A stretch of 64,000 nt of DNA, taken from contig NZ_LMCW01000012.1 in the NCBI RefSeq assembly GCF_001424945.1, positions 738,413-802,412 of the forward strand, given 5' to 3'. Every line of letters begins with the position of its first letter. Within the stretch, counting starts at the first letter, position 1. Below the pieces are notes generated by a model that was not told the origin of the DNA, did not search any database, and saw only the letters and a program-made list of their open reading frames with translations. Shown here piece by piece: positions 18,466-27,446 of the stretch. The position numbers were made by a program, and so were the translations under genes. The stretch is from Rhizobium sp. Root1203. GTDB lineage: Bacteria; Pseudomonadota; Alphaproteobacteria; Rhizobiales; Rhizobiaceae.

Positions 18466-19239
18466 ATGACCCAACAGATTGTGACTGCAGCCATTCTTGC
18501 CATCGGCGACGAACTTCTTTCCGGTCGCACCAAAGACAAGAACATCGGCCATCTCGCCGACATGCTGCTTCTGGCCGGTATCGACCTCAAGGAAGTTCGG
18601 ATCGTCGGCGATGAGGAAGATGCCATTGTCGACGCTCTCAATGCCCTGCGCACGCAGTACGATTATGTCTTCACCTCCGGTGGCATTGGACCGACGCACG
18701 ACGATATTACTGCGGATGCGGTTTCCAGGGCGTTCGGCGTCGCCTGCGAATACAACGACGAGGCTATGACCCTGCTCGGCGGCATGTACAAGCGCCGTGA
18801 ACTGGAATTTACCGAGGCACGCAAGCGCATGGCACGCATGCCTGTCGGGGCGCGTCATATTCCCAATCCTGTGTCGACGGCTCCGGGGTTTGTCATCGGC
18901 AACGTGCATGTCATGGCAGGCGTGCCGCAGGTGTTCCAGGCAATGGTCGACGCAGTCATCCCTACTCTGCGCACCGGGACGCGCGTCCTTTCGCTGGCGA
19001 TTTCCTGCCCTTATGGTGAGGGGGATATAGGAACGCCGCTCGCCGCGATCCAAAAGGCTCACCCAGACACGAGCATCGGCTCCTATCCGCGCTATGTCGG
19101 CCAGAAATTCTCGACCGAGATTGTCGTTCGCGGCCGCTCACAGGATGCCATCGACGCTGCAGGCGCAGACGTTCAGGCTATGATCGAAGCCATTCGCCTG
19201 GGGCGGGAAACGCTCGAAAATCACTCTGCGGAGGCATAG
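18466..19239 (+). CDS. MoaB/Mog-type molybdopterin-binding protein (CinA N-terminal-like)
   Basis: 257 residues. The MoCF-biosynthesis fold is evident from AILAIGDELLSGRTKDKN (about 8-25) and TSGGIGPTHDDITADAV (about 69-85). Annotated homologues are called competence/damage-inducible protein A, but the amidase C-terminal domain of full CinA is missing. A pyrophosphatase or molybdopterin role is possible. GACAGAGACC precedes the ATG; no neighbour clarifies its job. Confidence 0.85.
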   Translation: MTQQIVTAAILAIGDELLSGRTKDKNIGHLADMLLLAGIDLKEVRIVGDEEDAIVDALNALRTQYDYVFTSGGIGPTHDDITADAVSRAFGVACEYNDEAMTLLGGMYKRRELEFTEARKRMARMPVGARHIPNPVSTAPGFVIGNVHVMAGVPQVFQAMVDAVIPTLRTGTRVLSLAISCPYGEGDIGTPLAAIQKAHPDTSIGSYPRYVGQKFSTEIVVRGRSQDAIDAAGADVQAMIEAIRLGRETLENHSAEA

Positions 19240-19344
19240 ACTTCCTCTCGCCGTCACCCACTCATGATCTGCATCAAGGAAACAACCGCCTGCAACGAGC
19301 ATTGCTTATCTTAGAGCCGATTTTATCCGCACGAGGAGAAACAC

Positions 19345-20187
19345 ATGTCCTACAAAACGATTCTGGCCATTCTCGATACCACCGACAACTGCAGCGCCGT
19401 CGCGGATTTTGCCTTCGCCATCGCGGCTGAGACCAACGCGCACGTGATCGGCCTGCATGCGGAGACAATCGCCGTCGTGCCGCTTGTCGCACCGATGGAG
19501 ATACCCGATCCGGTCGCGGTTCAGGCCCTGCAGGATATGGCGCATGCCGAGACGGTCGAGATCGAGCGGATTGTCCGCCGGAAGGCAGAGCTGGAAGGTG
19601 TCTCTTTCGAATGGCGCAGCTTCACCTCGTCAGCCGGCTACGGCTCAGCACCGCTGATCGAAAGCGCCCGCAGCTCCGATCTGCTGATTGCCTCCCAGGC
19701 CGACCCCGCAAAACCATCGGACAGTCACGTGGATGTGGACAATTTTCTTCTGGACAGCGGTCGCCCCGTCCTGATGATTCCCTTCACCATCCGCAAACCC
19801 AAGCCGATCAAGCGTGTCCTCATTGCATGGAACGGTTCGAAAGAGGCGGCGCGTGCGACGTTCGACGCCCTTCCAATCCTGAAGGCGGCCGACGAAGTGG
19901 AGGTTTTTTCCGTCGATCCGGTGGACAACGCGCTGCAATCGGCCGCGGTCGCCGGGGCGGAAATTGCGGCAACCCTCGCCCGCCACGGCGTGAAAGCAAC
20001 GCTAGCGACTGCCGTAAGCCAGGACAAGCATGCCGCTACCGTCATAGAAAACCGTCTCTCGGACAGCAGCATCGATCTGCTCGTCATGGGCGCCTACACG
20101 CATTCGCGGCTATGGCAGATGATTTTCGGCGGCACGACGAAGAGCCTGCTCCAATCGATGACGGCCCTGACGCTGCTGTCGCGATAA
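19345..20187 (+). CDS. Tandem universal stress protein
   Basis: 280 residues forming two UspA domains, about 1-140 and 148-280. The second ends with MGAYTHSRLWQMIFGGTTKS, close to the ATP-binding GxxGx9G(S/T) pattern. Such proteins respond to starvation, hypoxia or other stress. GAGGAGAAAC precedes the ATG. Apparently monocistronic, with a hairpin 80 bases after the stop. Confidence 0.88.
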   Translation: MSYKTILAILDTTDNCSAVADFAFAIAAETNAHVIGLHAETIAVVPLVAPMEIPDPVAVQALQDMAHAETVEIERIVRRKAELEGVSFEWRSFTSSAGYGSAPLIESARSSDLLIASQADPAKPSDSHVDVDNFLLDSGRPVLMIPFTIRKPKPIKRVLIAWNGSKEAARATFDALPILKAADEVEVFSVDPVDNALQSAAVAGAEIAATLARHGVKATLATAVSQDKHAATVIENRLSDSSIDLLVMGAYTHSRLWQMIFGGTTKSLLQSMTALTLLSR

Positions 20188-20267
20188 GATGTGCGGAGGG
20201 CTTGCGTTTCACAGCCAAATTCCGCTAATTGCGACGACCGACGACGAGCTTCGGCCTCGGTCCCTCC

Positions 20268-20291
20268 ATCGCGCAGTTTCGGCTGCGCGAT
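20268..20291 (+). terminator. Possible terminator after usp gene
   Basis: A perfect nine-base stem ATCGCGCAG/CTGCGCGAT with a TTTCGG loop, followed by TTGCGTTT. The T-run is poor, so it may be only a hairpin. Confidence 0.45.
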
Positions 20292-20370
20292 TTGCGTTTG
20301 ACAGAGTGCGTGGAAGAGCGTCCGGCCGCCGGCAAACGGCGTGTCATTATTCATGCCGCGGAGCAAGCTC

Positions 20371-20868
20371 ATGTCCCTTCCTGATAAAGCCTTTCCTGTT
20401 TCCTGGGATCAGTTCCACCGTGACGCGCGGGCGCTGGCCTGGCGTCTTGCCGGCCTCAAGCGCGACTTCAAGGCCATCGTCTGCATTACACGCGGCGGCC
20501 TCGTTCCGGCCGCCATCATCTCTCGCGAATTGAACATTCGCCTGATCGAAACCGTGTGTGTCGCCTCCTACCACGACTACGTGAACCAGGGAGAGATGAT
20601 GCTTCTGAAGGGGATCGCATCGGAGCTGGTGGCCGACGGCGGCGAAAGCGTTCTGGTCATTGACGATCTTACCGATACCGGCAAAACCGCGTCCGAAGTT
20701 CGCACGCTGCTGCCAAAGGCGCACTTCGCCTGCGTCTACGCCAAGCCCCAGGGCGTTCCGACCATCGATACCTTTGTGACGGAGGTGAGCCAGGATACCT
20801 GGATCTATTTCCCGTGGGACATGGGCTTCACCTATCAGGAGCCGATTGCCAAGGGCGACCGGGGCTGA
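20371..20868 (+). CDS. gpt: Xanthine(-guanine) phosphoribosyltransferase
   Basis: 165 residues, the standard size. It salvages xanthine and guanine to their nucleotides using PRPP. The PRPP-binding loop is [13 protein letters not shown] at about 92-104, with an N-terminal [12 protein letters not shown] block near 40. The ATG at 20371 starts [14 protein letters not shown], as in the family; an upstream in-frame start at 20341 is less likely. Confidence 0.92.
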   Translation: MSLPDKAFPVSWDQFHRDARALAWRLAGLKRDFKAIVCITRGGLVPAAIISRELNIRLIETVCVASYHDYVNQGEMMLLKGIASELVADGGESVLVIDDLTDTGKTASEVRTLLPKAHFACVYAKPQGVPTIDTFVTEVSQDTWIYFPWDMGFTYQEPIAKGDRG

Positions 20869-21051
20869 CCTGACGTATGGATCAGGATTGGTGCAACCAT
20901 AAATTGTGCCAATCTTTGTTTACTAATATCTCGAATTCCGCTGTCCGGCTACCGCGGTCCGACCTAATATAGAACAGAGGGGTGGTGCTTGACCTACCGG
21001 TCTGACACCATCGTGCAAAAGCAAGGTCGCAGACGCGACGCTGGAATAAAT

Positions 21052-21639
21052 ATGGTCTGTTGGCGATTCGTCGGCATTGTTGCGACTTTGGGTTTTGGTG
21101 CTCAACTGTATCCCTGCAGCGTTTCCGCCGAGCCCGCTTATGTCTCCATCGTGCGGGAATACGTCGAGAAGCGTATCAAGCCGATCTTCTCCGAGCCGAT
21201 TGTACGGAATGCCATCACTGCGCAGAACGGTAGGTTGGGCGACGTCAGCGAGATGGACATCCGGGTGCTGGACAACACCTACCGCTCGGAAATCCAGACC
21301 GGCAAATTGCAGATGGCGGTGCAGCTGCTCAGCAATCCGGTGTCGCTCTATCTCAAGTCGAAGCAAGATCAGTCGCAGGGAACAATTGTCGAGATGTTCG
21401 TGACCGATCGCCGCGGTCTCAATGTCGCCCAGAGCACCATCACCACCGATTACTGGCAAGGCGACGAAGATAAATTCCTTAAGACGATTGCGAAAGGGTC
21501 GGACGACATCTTCATCGACCGTGCAGAACGCGACGATGTCACGCAATTGCTGCAGACGCAGGCAAGTTTCATGATCCGCGGGGAGGACGGAACGCCCATC
21601 GGCATAGCAACGGTGACCATCGCAATCGATGCTCTTTGA
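21052..21639 (+). CDS. Secreted protein with Cache/PDC-like sensor fold
   Basis: 195 residues starting with a signal peptide (WRFVGIVATLGFGAQLYPCSVSAEP). The mature part has a segment, VEMFVTDRRGLNVAQS followed by TTDYWQGDEDKFL, that resembles the extracellular Cache/PDC sensor domains of chemoreceptors and kinases. There is no membrane anchor or output domain. It is probably a periplasmic ligand-binding protein of unknown partner. The frame opens at 20989, but the signal peptide only makes sense from 21052. Confidence 0.65.
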   Translation: MVCWRFVGIVATLGFGAQLYPCSVSAEPAYVSIVREYVEKRIKPIFSEPIVRNAITAQNGRLGDVSEMDIRVLDNTYRSEIQTGKLQMAVQLLSNPVSLYLKSKQDQSQGTIVEMFVTDRRGLNVAQSTITTDYWQGDEDKFLKTIAKGSDDIFIDRAERDDVTQLLQTQASFMIRGEDGTPIGIATVTIAIDAL

Positions 21640-21794
21640 GCAAACTGGCACCAACGAATCGGCATGCGCATTTGGACCGCAAACGCCACCGGCAAAATCC
21701 GCAAAACAGAGTAATTTTATCGCCTTTTCGGATCTGGCTTCCGCATTGGGCGACAAACCATTGAAATTCTTGCACGACTCGCTTTTCCCCAGTC

Positions 21795-21830
21795 TCCACA
21801 GGGTGATCCACAATATCTTGTGGTGAACAC
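21795..21830. promoter_or_regulatory. DnaA-box-like cluster upstream of nrdJ
   Basis: TGATCCACA at 21804-21812 is identical to the G-box type DnaA site known from Caulobacter. It is flanked by CTCCACAGG and an opposing TTGTGGTGAA, and CCACAA/TTGTGG forms a small palindrome. It could be a DnaA-responsive element. It is about 410 bases before the nrdJ start. No full origin arrangement is seen. Confidence 0.4.
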
Positions 21831-22052
21831 TTCCTTAAGAACCACCCCTTGACGGAATCGTCTCTTTTCAACTTAATGGGATCCGATGTTGCGGCGGCAG
21901 CTGGACCGGAAACAACGAGGCCGGTTCTCATCAAAAATCGAGCGTAGAATCAGGGCGTTGCATCCATGATGGGATGACCGCTGCGAGGGGCTTTGTGCGC
22001 GATCTTTGATCTGTAAAAAGCGACATCCGGGGCTGGCGAAATTAAGCTGTTA

Positions 22053-22099
22053 ATACTATATTTAGTGTTTGCAGCCACCATCACCACAAGATACAGGAT
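22053..22099. promoter_or_regulatory. Tandem NrdR boxes upstream of nrdJ
   Basis: 22053-22068 (ATACTATATTTAGTGT) matches 14 of 16 positions of the NrdR consensus acacwATATATwgtgt. 22084-22099 (CCACAAGATACAGGAT) matches about 11 of 16. The boxes are exactly 31 bases apart, the spacing typical of NrdR box pairs. They sit about 135-180 bases before the nrdJ start. Confidence 0.7.
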
Positions 22100-22231
22100 G
22101 AGCATCTCCGGATGACACGCCTGTGACGGTACGGAAACGAGAACTGGCTGCGCCCTTACCGGCGAGGCCGGACGTGGAAACTTGCGCCTTGGTCGACGGG
22201 GATGGGGCGCGCGAGCTAGAGGTTAAGGCAC

Positions 22232-25200
22232 ATGCGCATAGAACGCCGTTTTACGAAGGCAGATCAGGGCGCTTACGCGGCTATTGAATTCCGCAAGGCA
22301 ACCAGCGAGATCAAGAACCCAGACGGTTCGATCGTATTCCGCCTCGAGAACATCGACGTTCCTGCGCAGTTTTCGCAGGTCGCGGCCGACATCCTGGCGC
22401 AGAAGTATTTCCGCAAGGCAGGCGTTCCAGCCAGGCTCAAGAAGATCGAGGAAAACGACGTTCCTTCCTTCCTATGGCGTTCGGTTGCCGATGAAGCTGC
22501 ACTGAAGGAGCTGCCGAAGGAGCAGCAGTACGGGTCGGAAACAGATGCCCGCCAGGTCTTCGACCGCCTTGCCGGCACATGGACCTACTGGGGCTGGAAG
22601 GGCGGCTATTTCTCCTCCGAGGAAGATGCGTCGGCTTTCCGCGACGAACTCGCCTACATGCTCGCAACGCAGCGCGTCGCTCCGAACTCACCGCAGTGGT
22701 TCAACACCGGCATGCACTGGGCCTACGGCATCGACGGCCCCGGCCAGGGCCATTTCTATGTCGACCCCTTCACCGGCAAGCTGACAAAGTCGAAGTCGGC
22801 CTACGAACACCCGCAGCCGCACGCCTGCTTCATTCAGTCCGTCGAAGACGATCTCGTCAATGAAGGCGGCATCATGGACCTCTGGGTTCGCGAGGCACGC
22901 CTCTTCAAGTACGGCTCGGGCACCGGCTCCAATTTCTCCTATCTTCGCGGCGAAGGCGAAAAGCTCTCGGGCGGCGGCCGTTCCTCCGGTCTGATGAGCT
23001 TCCTGAAGATCGGCGACCGTGCAGCCGGCGCCATCAAGTCGGGCGGCACGACGCGCCGTGCCGCCAAGATGGTGGTCGTCGATATCGACCATCCCGACAT
23101 CGAGGAATACATCAACTGGAAGGTGAAGGAAGAGCAGAAGGTCGCGGCTCTCGTCACCGGTTCGAAGGTCGTCGCAAAGCATCTGAAGGCGATCATGAAG
23201 GCCTGCGTCAACTGCGAAGGCGGCGACGATGGCGATTGCTACGACCCGAACAAGAACCCTGCGCTGAAGCGCGAGATCCGCGCTGCCAAGAAGGACCAGG
23301 TTCCGGAAAACTATATCGGCCGCGTCATCCAGTTCGCCCGCCAGGGCTACAAGGACCTCGAATTCAAGACTTACGACACCGACTGGGATTCGGAAGCCTA
23401 CCTCACGGTATCGGGTCAGAACTCCAACAACTCGGTCTCGATCAAGGACGACTTCCTGCGCGCTGTCGAAAATGACGGCGACTGGAACCTGACCGCCCGC
23501 AAGGACGGCAAGGTCATGAAGACCCTGAAGGCCCGCGACCTCTGGGAGTCCATCTCCTACGCCGCCTGGGCTTCCGCTGACCCGGGCCTGCACTTCAACA
23601 CGACGATGAACGACTGGCACACCAGCCCGGCAGAAGGCCCGATCCGCGCCTCCAACCCGTGCTCGGAATACATGTTCCTCGACGACACGGCCTGCAACCT
23701 TGCTTCGCTGAACCTCCTGCAGTTCAAGGACGCGGCGACGAAGCGCATCAACATCACCGACTACGAACACGCCGTTCGCCTGTGGACGGTCGTTCTCGAA
23801 GTGTCGGTGATGATGGCGCAGTTCCCGTCGCGCCAGATTGCCGAACGCTCCTACGAATACCGGACGCTCGGCCTCGGCTATGCCAACATCGGCGGCCTCC
23901 TGATGTCTTCGGGCATTCCTTATGACAGCGACGAAGCCCGTGCGATTGCCGGTTCTCTGACGGCCATCATGACGGGTGTCGCCTATGCGACCTCGGCCGA
24001 AATGGCCTCCGAACTCGGCCCGTTCAAGAACTTCGCTCCGAACCGCGAGAGCATGCTGCGCGTCATGCGCAACCATCGCCGCGCGGCCTACGGCGAGACG
24101 ACTGGCTACGAAGGCCTGTCGATCAATCCAGTCGCGCTGATCCACTCCGAAAACCCGGACCAGGATCTGGTTTCCCATGCCAAGGCTGCCTGGGACAAGG
24201 CAATTGAACTCGGCGAGAAGCACGGCTTCCGCAATGCCCAGGCAACCGTGATCGCGCCGACCGGCACGATCGGCCTTGTCATGGATTGCGATACGACCGG
24301 CATCGAACCCGACTTCGCTCTGGTGAAGTTCAAGAAGCTCGCCGGCGGCGGCTACTTCAAGATCATCAACCGCGCCGTTCCCGAAGCGCTTCGCACGCTC
24401 GGCTATTCGGAAAGCCAGATCGCCGAGATTGAAGCTTATGCTGTCGGCCACGGCAACCTGAACCAGGCACCGGCCGTCAATCCCGGGTCACTGAAGGCAA
24501 AGGGCTTTACCGACGAGAAGATCGAGGCCGTCAACGGCGCGCTGAAACAGGCGTTCGACATCAAGTTCGTCTTCAACCAGTGGACGCTCGGCACCGACTT
24601 CCTGAAGAACACGCTCGGCGTCACCGACGAACAGCTCGGCGACATGAGCTTCAACCTGCTCGACCATCTCGGCTTCGCCAAGAAGGACATCGAGGCTGCA
24701 AACGTCCATGTTTGCGGCGCGATGACGCTGGAAGGCGCGCCGTTCCTGAGGCAGGAACATCTCGCGGTGTTCGATTGCGCCAACCCCTGCGGCAAGATCG
24801 GCAAGCGTTACCTCTCGGTCGATAGCCACATCCGCATGATGGCGGCTGCCCAGCCGTTCATCTCGGGTGCTATTTCCAAGACCATCAACATGCCGAACGA
24901 TGCGACGGTCGACGATTGCAAGAGCGCCTACATGCTCTCCTGGAAGCTCGGCCTGAAGGCAAACGCGCTCTACCGCGACGGCTCCAAGCTGTCGCAGCCT
25001 CTGAACGCCTCGCTGATCGAAGACGACAACGACGAGGATGCTTTGGACGATCTGCTGCAGCAGCCGGTCGCCGCCCAGGCCGTCACCATCACCGAGAAGA
25101 TCATCGAGCGCGTGGTCGAGCGCGTCACCCGCGAACGCGAGAAGCTGCCGAACCGCCGTCAGGGTTACACCCAGAAGGCCGCCGTCGGCGGACACAAGGT

Positions 25201-26056
25201 GTATCTGCGCACCGGCGAATTCGGCGACGGCCGCATTGGCGAGATCTTCATCGACATGCACAAGGAAGGTGCGGCGTTCCGTGCGATGATGAACAACTTC
25301 GCCATCGCCATCTCCCTTGGCCTGCAGTACGGCGTACCGCTCGAAGAATACGTGGAGGCCTTCACTTTCACCAAGTTCGAACCCGCCGGCGTGGTCATCG
25401 GCAACGATGCGATCAAGAACGCCACGTCGATCCTCGACTACGTGTTCCGCGAGCTTGCCGTCTCCTATCTCGGCCGCCACGATCTCGCGCACGTGGATAC
25501 GTCGGATTTCTCGAACACGGCGCTCGGCAAGGGCATCCAGGAAGGCAAGACCAATCTCGTCTCCACCGGCTGGACCCGCGGCTACAAGCCGACCCTGGTC
25601 TCTGGCAACGAGCGCCAGGCCTCGGGCGAGCCGAAGGGCTCCGCCACCGCAGCCCCTGCCCGCGCCTCCTCCGGCGGAACGGTCACGCCGTTTGCCGGAA
25701 ACGCCGCCCGCAAGCTGGAGACAACAGTCGCCATCTCGACCTCCGAAATCGTCGCCTTCAAGCGCGACTACGAGGAACGCGCCAAGGAACTGGCGGAAGA
25801 GATCGCTGAAGAAGTAAGCGAAGAGATCGCAACCGAAACCCAGCAGCAGGCAACCGCCCTGTTCTCCGACAAGGCAGCCGCCGACGCCGCATCGGCCAAG
25901 ACGGAAGCCAAGAAGCTCGAATCCGAACGCCGGGCGCGCTCGATCATGCAGGGCTACACCGGCAATATGTGCTCTGAGTGCCAGAACTTCACAATGGTGC
26001 GGAACGGCACCTGCGAAAAGTGCGACACATGCGGCAGCACAAGTGGTTGCTCTTGA
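22232..26056 (+). CDS. nrdJ: Vitamin B12-dependent (class II) ribonucleotide reductase
   Basis: 1274 residues, full length for the rhizobial class II enzyme. It reduces ribonucleotides to deoxyribonucleotides using adenosylcobalamin instead of the iron/oxygen radical of class I. Conserved RNR blocks include [40 protein letters not shown] with active-site cysteines, and [20 protein letters not shown]. The C-terminus carries a cysteine-rich tail ([20 protein letters not shown]) that likely binds zinc and re-reduces the active site. Upstream NrdR boxes suggest NrdR repression. It is the last core gene before the variable region. Confidence 0.97.
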   Translation: MRIERRFTKADQGAYAAIEFRKATSEIKNPDGSIVFRLENIDVPAQFSQVAADILAQKYFRKAGVPARLKKIEENDVPSFLWRSVADEAALKELPKEQQYGSETDARQVFDRLAGTWTYWGWKGGYFSSEEDASAFRDELAYMLATQRVAPNSPQWFNTGMHWAYGIDGPGQGHFYVDPFTGKLTKSKSAYEHPQPHACFIQSVEDDLVNEGGIMDLWVREARLFKYGSGTGSNFSYLRGEGEKLSGGGRSSGLMSFLKIGDRAAGAIKSGGTTRRAAKMVVVDIDHPDIEEYINWKVKEEQKVAALVTGSKVVAKHLKAIMKACVNCEGGDDGDCYDPNKNPALKREIRAAKKDQVPENYIGRVIQFARQGYKDLEFKTYDTDWDSEAYLTVSGQNSNNSVSIKDDFLRAVENDGDWNLTARKDGKVMKTLKARDLWESISYAAWASADPGLHFNTTMNDWHTSPAEGPIRASNPCSEYMFLDDTACNLASLNLLQFKDAATKRINITDYEHAVRLWTVVLEVSVMMAQFPSRQIAERSYEYRTLGLGYANIGGLLMSSGIPYDSDEARAIAGSLTAIMTGVAYATSAEMASELGPFKNFAPNRESMLRVMRNHRRAAYGETTGYEGLSINPVALIHSENPDQDLVSHAKAAWDKAIELGEKHGFRNAQATVIAPTGTIGLVMDCDTTGIEPDFALVKFKKLAGGGYFKIINRAVPEALRTLGYSESQIAEIEAYAVGHGNLNQAPAVNPGSLKAKGFTDEKIEAVNGALKQAFDIKFVFNQWTLGTDFLKNTLGVTDEQLGDMSFNLLDHLGFAKKDIEAANVHVCGAMTLEGAPFLRQEHLAVFDCANPCGKIGKRYLSVDSHIRMMAAAQPFISGAISKTINMPNDATVDDCKSAYMLSWKLGLKANALYRDGSKLSQPLNASLIEDDNDEDALDDLLQQPVAAQAVTITEKIIERVVERVTREREKLPNRRQGYTQKAAVGGHKVYLRTGEFGDGRIGEIFIDMHKEGAAFRAMMNNFAIAISLGLQYGVPLEEYVEAFTFTKFEPAGVVIGNDAIKNATSILDYVFRELAVSYLGRHDLAHVDTSDFSNTALGKGIQEGKTNLVSTGWTRGYKPTLVSGNERQASGEPKGSATAAPARASSGGTVTPFAGNAARKLETTVAISTSEIVAFKRDYEERAKELAEEIAEEVSEEIATETQQQATALFSDKAAADAASAKTEAKKLESERRARSIMQGYTGNMCSECQNFTMVRNGTCEKCDTCGSTSGCS

Positions 26057-26354
26057 GCAGTGGGACTGGGGGCGGCTGAATGGGCTACGAACAAAAGTCA
26101 CTGGCACCGGGTTACGGAGCACTATTGATCTCTAACCGGTGTCACCGGCTCTACTATGACTGAAGCCAATGGTAGGCAGTCCAGCATTACTCGGCCGGTC
26201 CGCAGCGCAACCCGGATCGGTCGGTAGCCAAGTCATCAGCGCACAAGGAACTCGTCCCAGGCAGGCCTGCCCTGCCCGGGACCATATTCGAAGCAAAAAG
26301 CAATCAGGGATGGGGAAGCAGATTCAGATCAATAGACCATAGGAATTCAGCAAT

Positions 26355-27020
26355 ATGAGCCAAGTGCCCAAGTTCGGTTTTTCCGCCTTCTTAAAGTTGA
26401 TCAATGCCAATCCCAATCCGCAGAAGCGCCTTGTCCGTGACCGTTTCCGTCCGAGCACCGGGGGATATGATTTTCACAAAAGCCTTAGACAACGCGTCCA
26501 GCGGATCGCGTTCGAAAACCTCGCCTTCGAGGACGCCTTAGCATCGACAGCTGATATCGGAAAAAAAGCCGAGCGCGAATCGGCCATCAAAGGCCTTCGT
26601 CAATTTTCTCAATGGCGACAACAGAACCCCGGTTCCCTATCGGCCTGTGACGGTTTTCTGTTCAGCAGTCCCAAGGGGCTTTTCAAGGTCGAGTTTACAC
26701 CGAACTTCCTCATCGAGTTGAACGGCCGTCGTACTGCAGTCCATTTGTGGAACACACGTCAAACGTTGAGCGCTGGCCTGGTGAATGCATCTCTCTGGAT
26801 GGTCGCGAATCGCCATCCGCTGAACGGCCGTCCAGATGATTTTGCTGTCCTGTCGTTGCAGGATGGCCGTCTGTTCAGATGGTCTGACGCGAACAAAGAG
26901 ACTGCAGCATACGGCGAGAGATTGCTGGAGGTGCTTGATCTAGACTTCGCCAACGCCCGGCTTGAGTTTGGCCTGCCGGGAGTCGTCGAGGGAGACGCGC
27001 CGGAAATCCCGACCCTGTGA
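26355..27020 (+). CDS. Hypothetical protein (221 aa)
   Basis: I do not recognise this protein. It is soluble and basic, has no signal peptide and no membrane helix. It is the first gene after nrdJ and stands alone on the + strand, facing the FtsH-like cluster. The start at 26355 has no strong ribosome site. It marks the beginning of the variable region. Confidence 0.55.
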   Translation: MSQVPKFGFSAFLKLINANPNPQKRLVRDRFRPSTGGYDFHKSLRQRVQRIAFENLAFEDALASTADIGKKAERESAIKGLRQFSQWRQQNPGSLSACDGFLFSSPKGLFKVEFTPNFLIELNGRRTAVHLWNTRQTLSAGLVNASLWMVANRHPLNGRPDDFAVLSLQDGRLFRWSDANKETAAYGERLLEVLDLDFANARLEFGLPGVVEGDAPEIPTL

Positions 27021-27129
27021 ACGTTTCCTGATAAGCAAACCTGAGGCGGCCAGCCCGTCCAGGGCCTCGTCCTTGCTACCCCGCCGTTTGACTGAAGCGC
27101 ATGGCCGAGAACTAGAGCGGCTCGACGAG

Positions 27130-27369
27130 CTAGGGTCGATGATGCTGTTCAGTGTCCGAAGCTGTTCCCCGACGCCAATGCTCTTTCAGAATCACCGCAA
27201 TTCCTCGGACGGTCTTATCACCGATATCTGCGAACGGAGCGCCCCAACCTGACAAATGCTCCTTCAGCCGAAGCTCCGCGCTCTCAAACGCGACGTCATT
27301 GCCTTTTCCAGTTGCCGTGTCCGAATTCGTGCAGGCGTCAGGCGGAGCGTCGGTGATTGGAAATCGCAT
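27130..27369 (-). CDS. Small hypothetical protein (79 aa) downstream of the FtsH-like gene
   Basis: 79 residues, with a disordered polar first half and a second half (LRLKEHLSGWGAPFADIGDK, then VRGIAVILKEHWRR) that may fold. TGGAGA lies well placed before the ATG. It follows the FtsH-like gene by 77 bases on the same strand and may be the last gene of that cluster. No family recognised. The remaining bases of 27021-27446 show nothing else. Confidence 0.45.
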   Translation of the reverse strand: MRFPITDAPPDACTNSDTATGKGNDVAFESAELRLKEHLSGWGAPFADIGDKTVRGIAVILKEHWRRGTASDTEQHHRP

Positions 27370-27446
27370 TTGAATCTCCAGAAGGCACTTACAAAATGCT
27401 CATGGCAACGCGACCAGCAGTCAAGGGGGACGCGTGGACACCGGCA

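Noticed and set aside
21880..22231. Cobalamin riboswitch before nrdJ
   Set aside because: No B12-box or matching core was found in the leader; the NrdR boxes explain the regulation better.
22688..24451. 587-codon frame antisense to nrdJ
   Set aside because: Shadow of the high-GC codon use of nrdJ; no family pattern and no ribosome site.
24488..26122. 544-codon frame antisense to the end of nrdJ
   Set aside because: Same cause as above; valine/glycine/arginine-rich composition typical of antisense of high-GC genes.
26105..26141. Inverted repeat CACCGGGTTA/TAACCGGTG after nrdJ as an IS end or attachment site
   Set aside because: Resembles the 41.5-kb IS66 end only over about ten bases and has no matching partner; could be a weak terminator.
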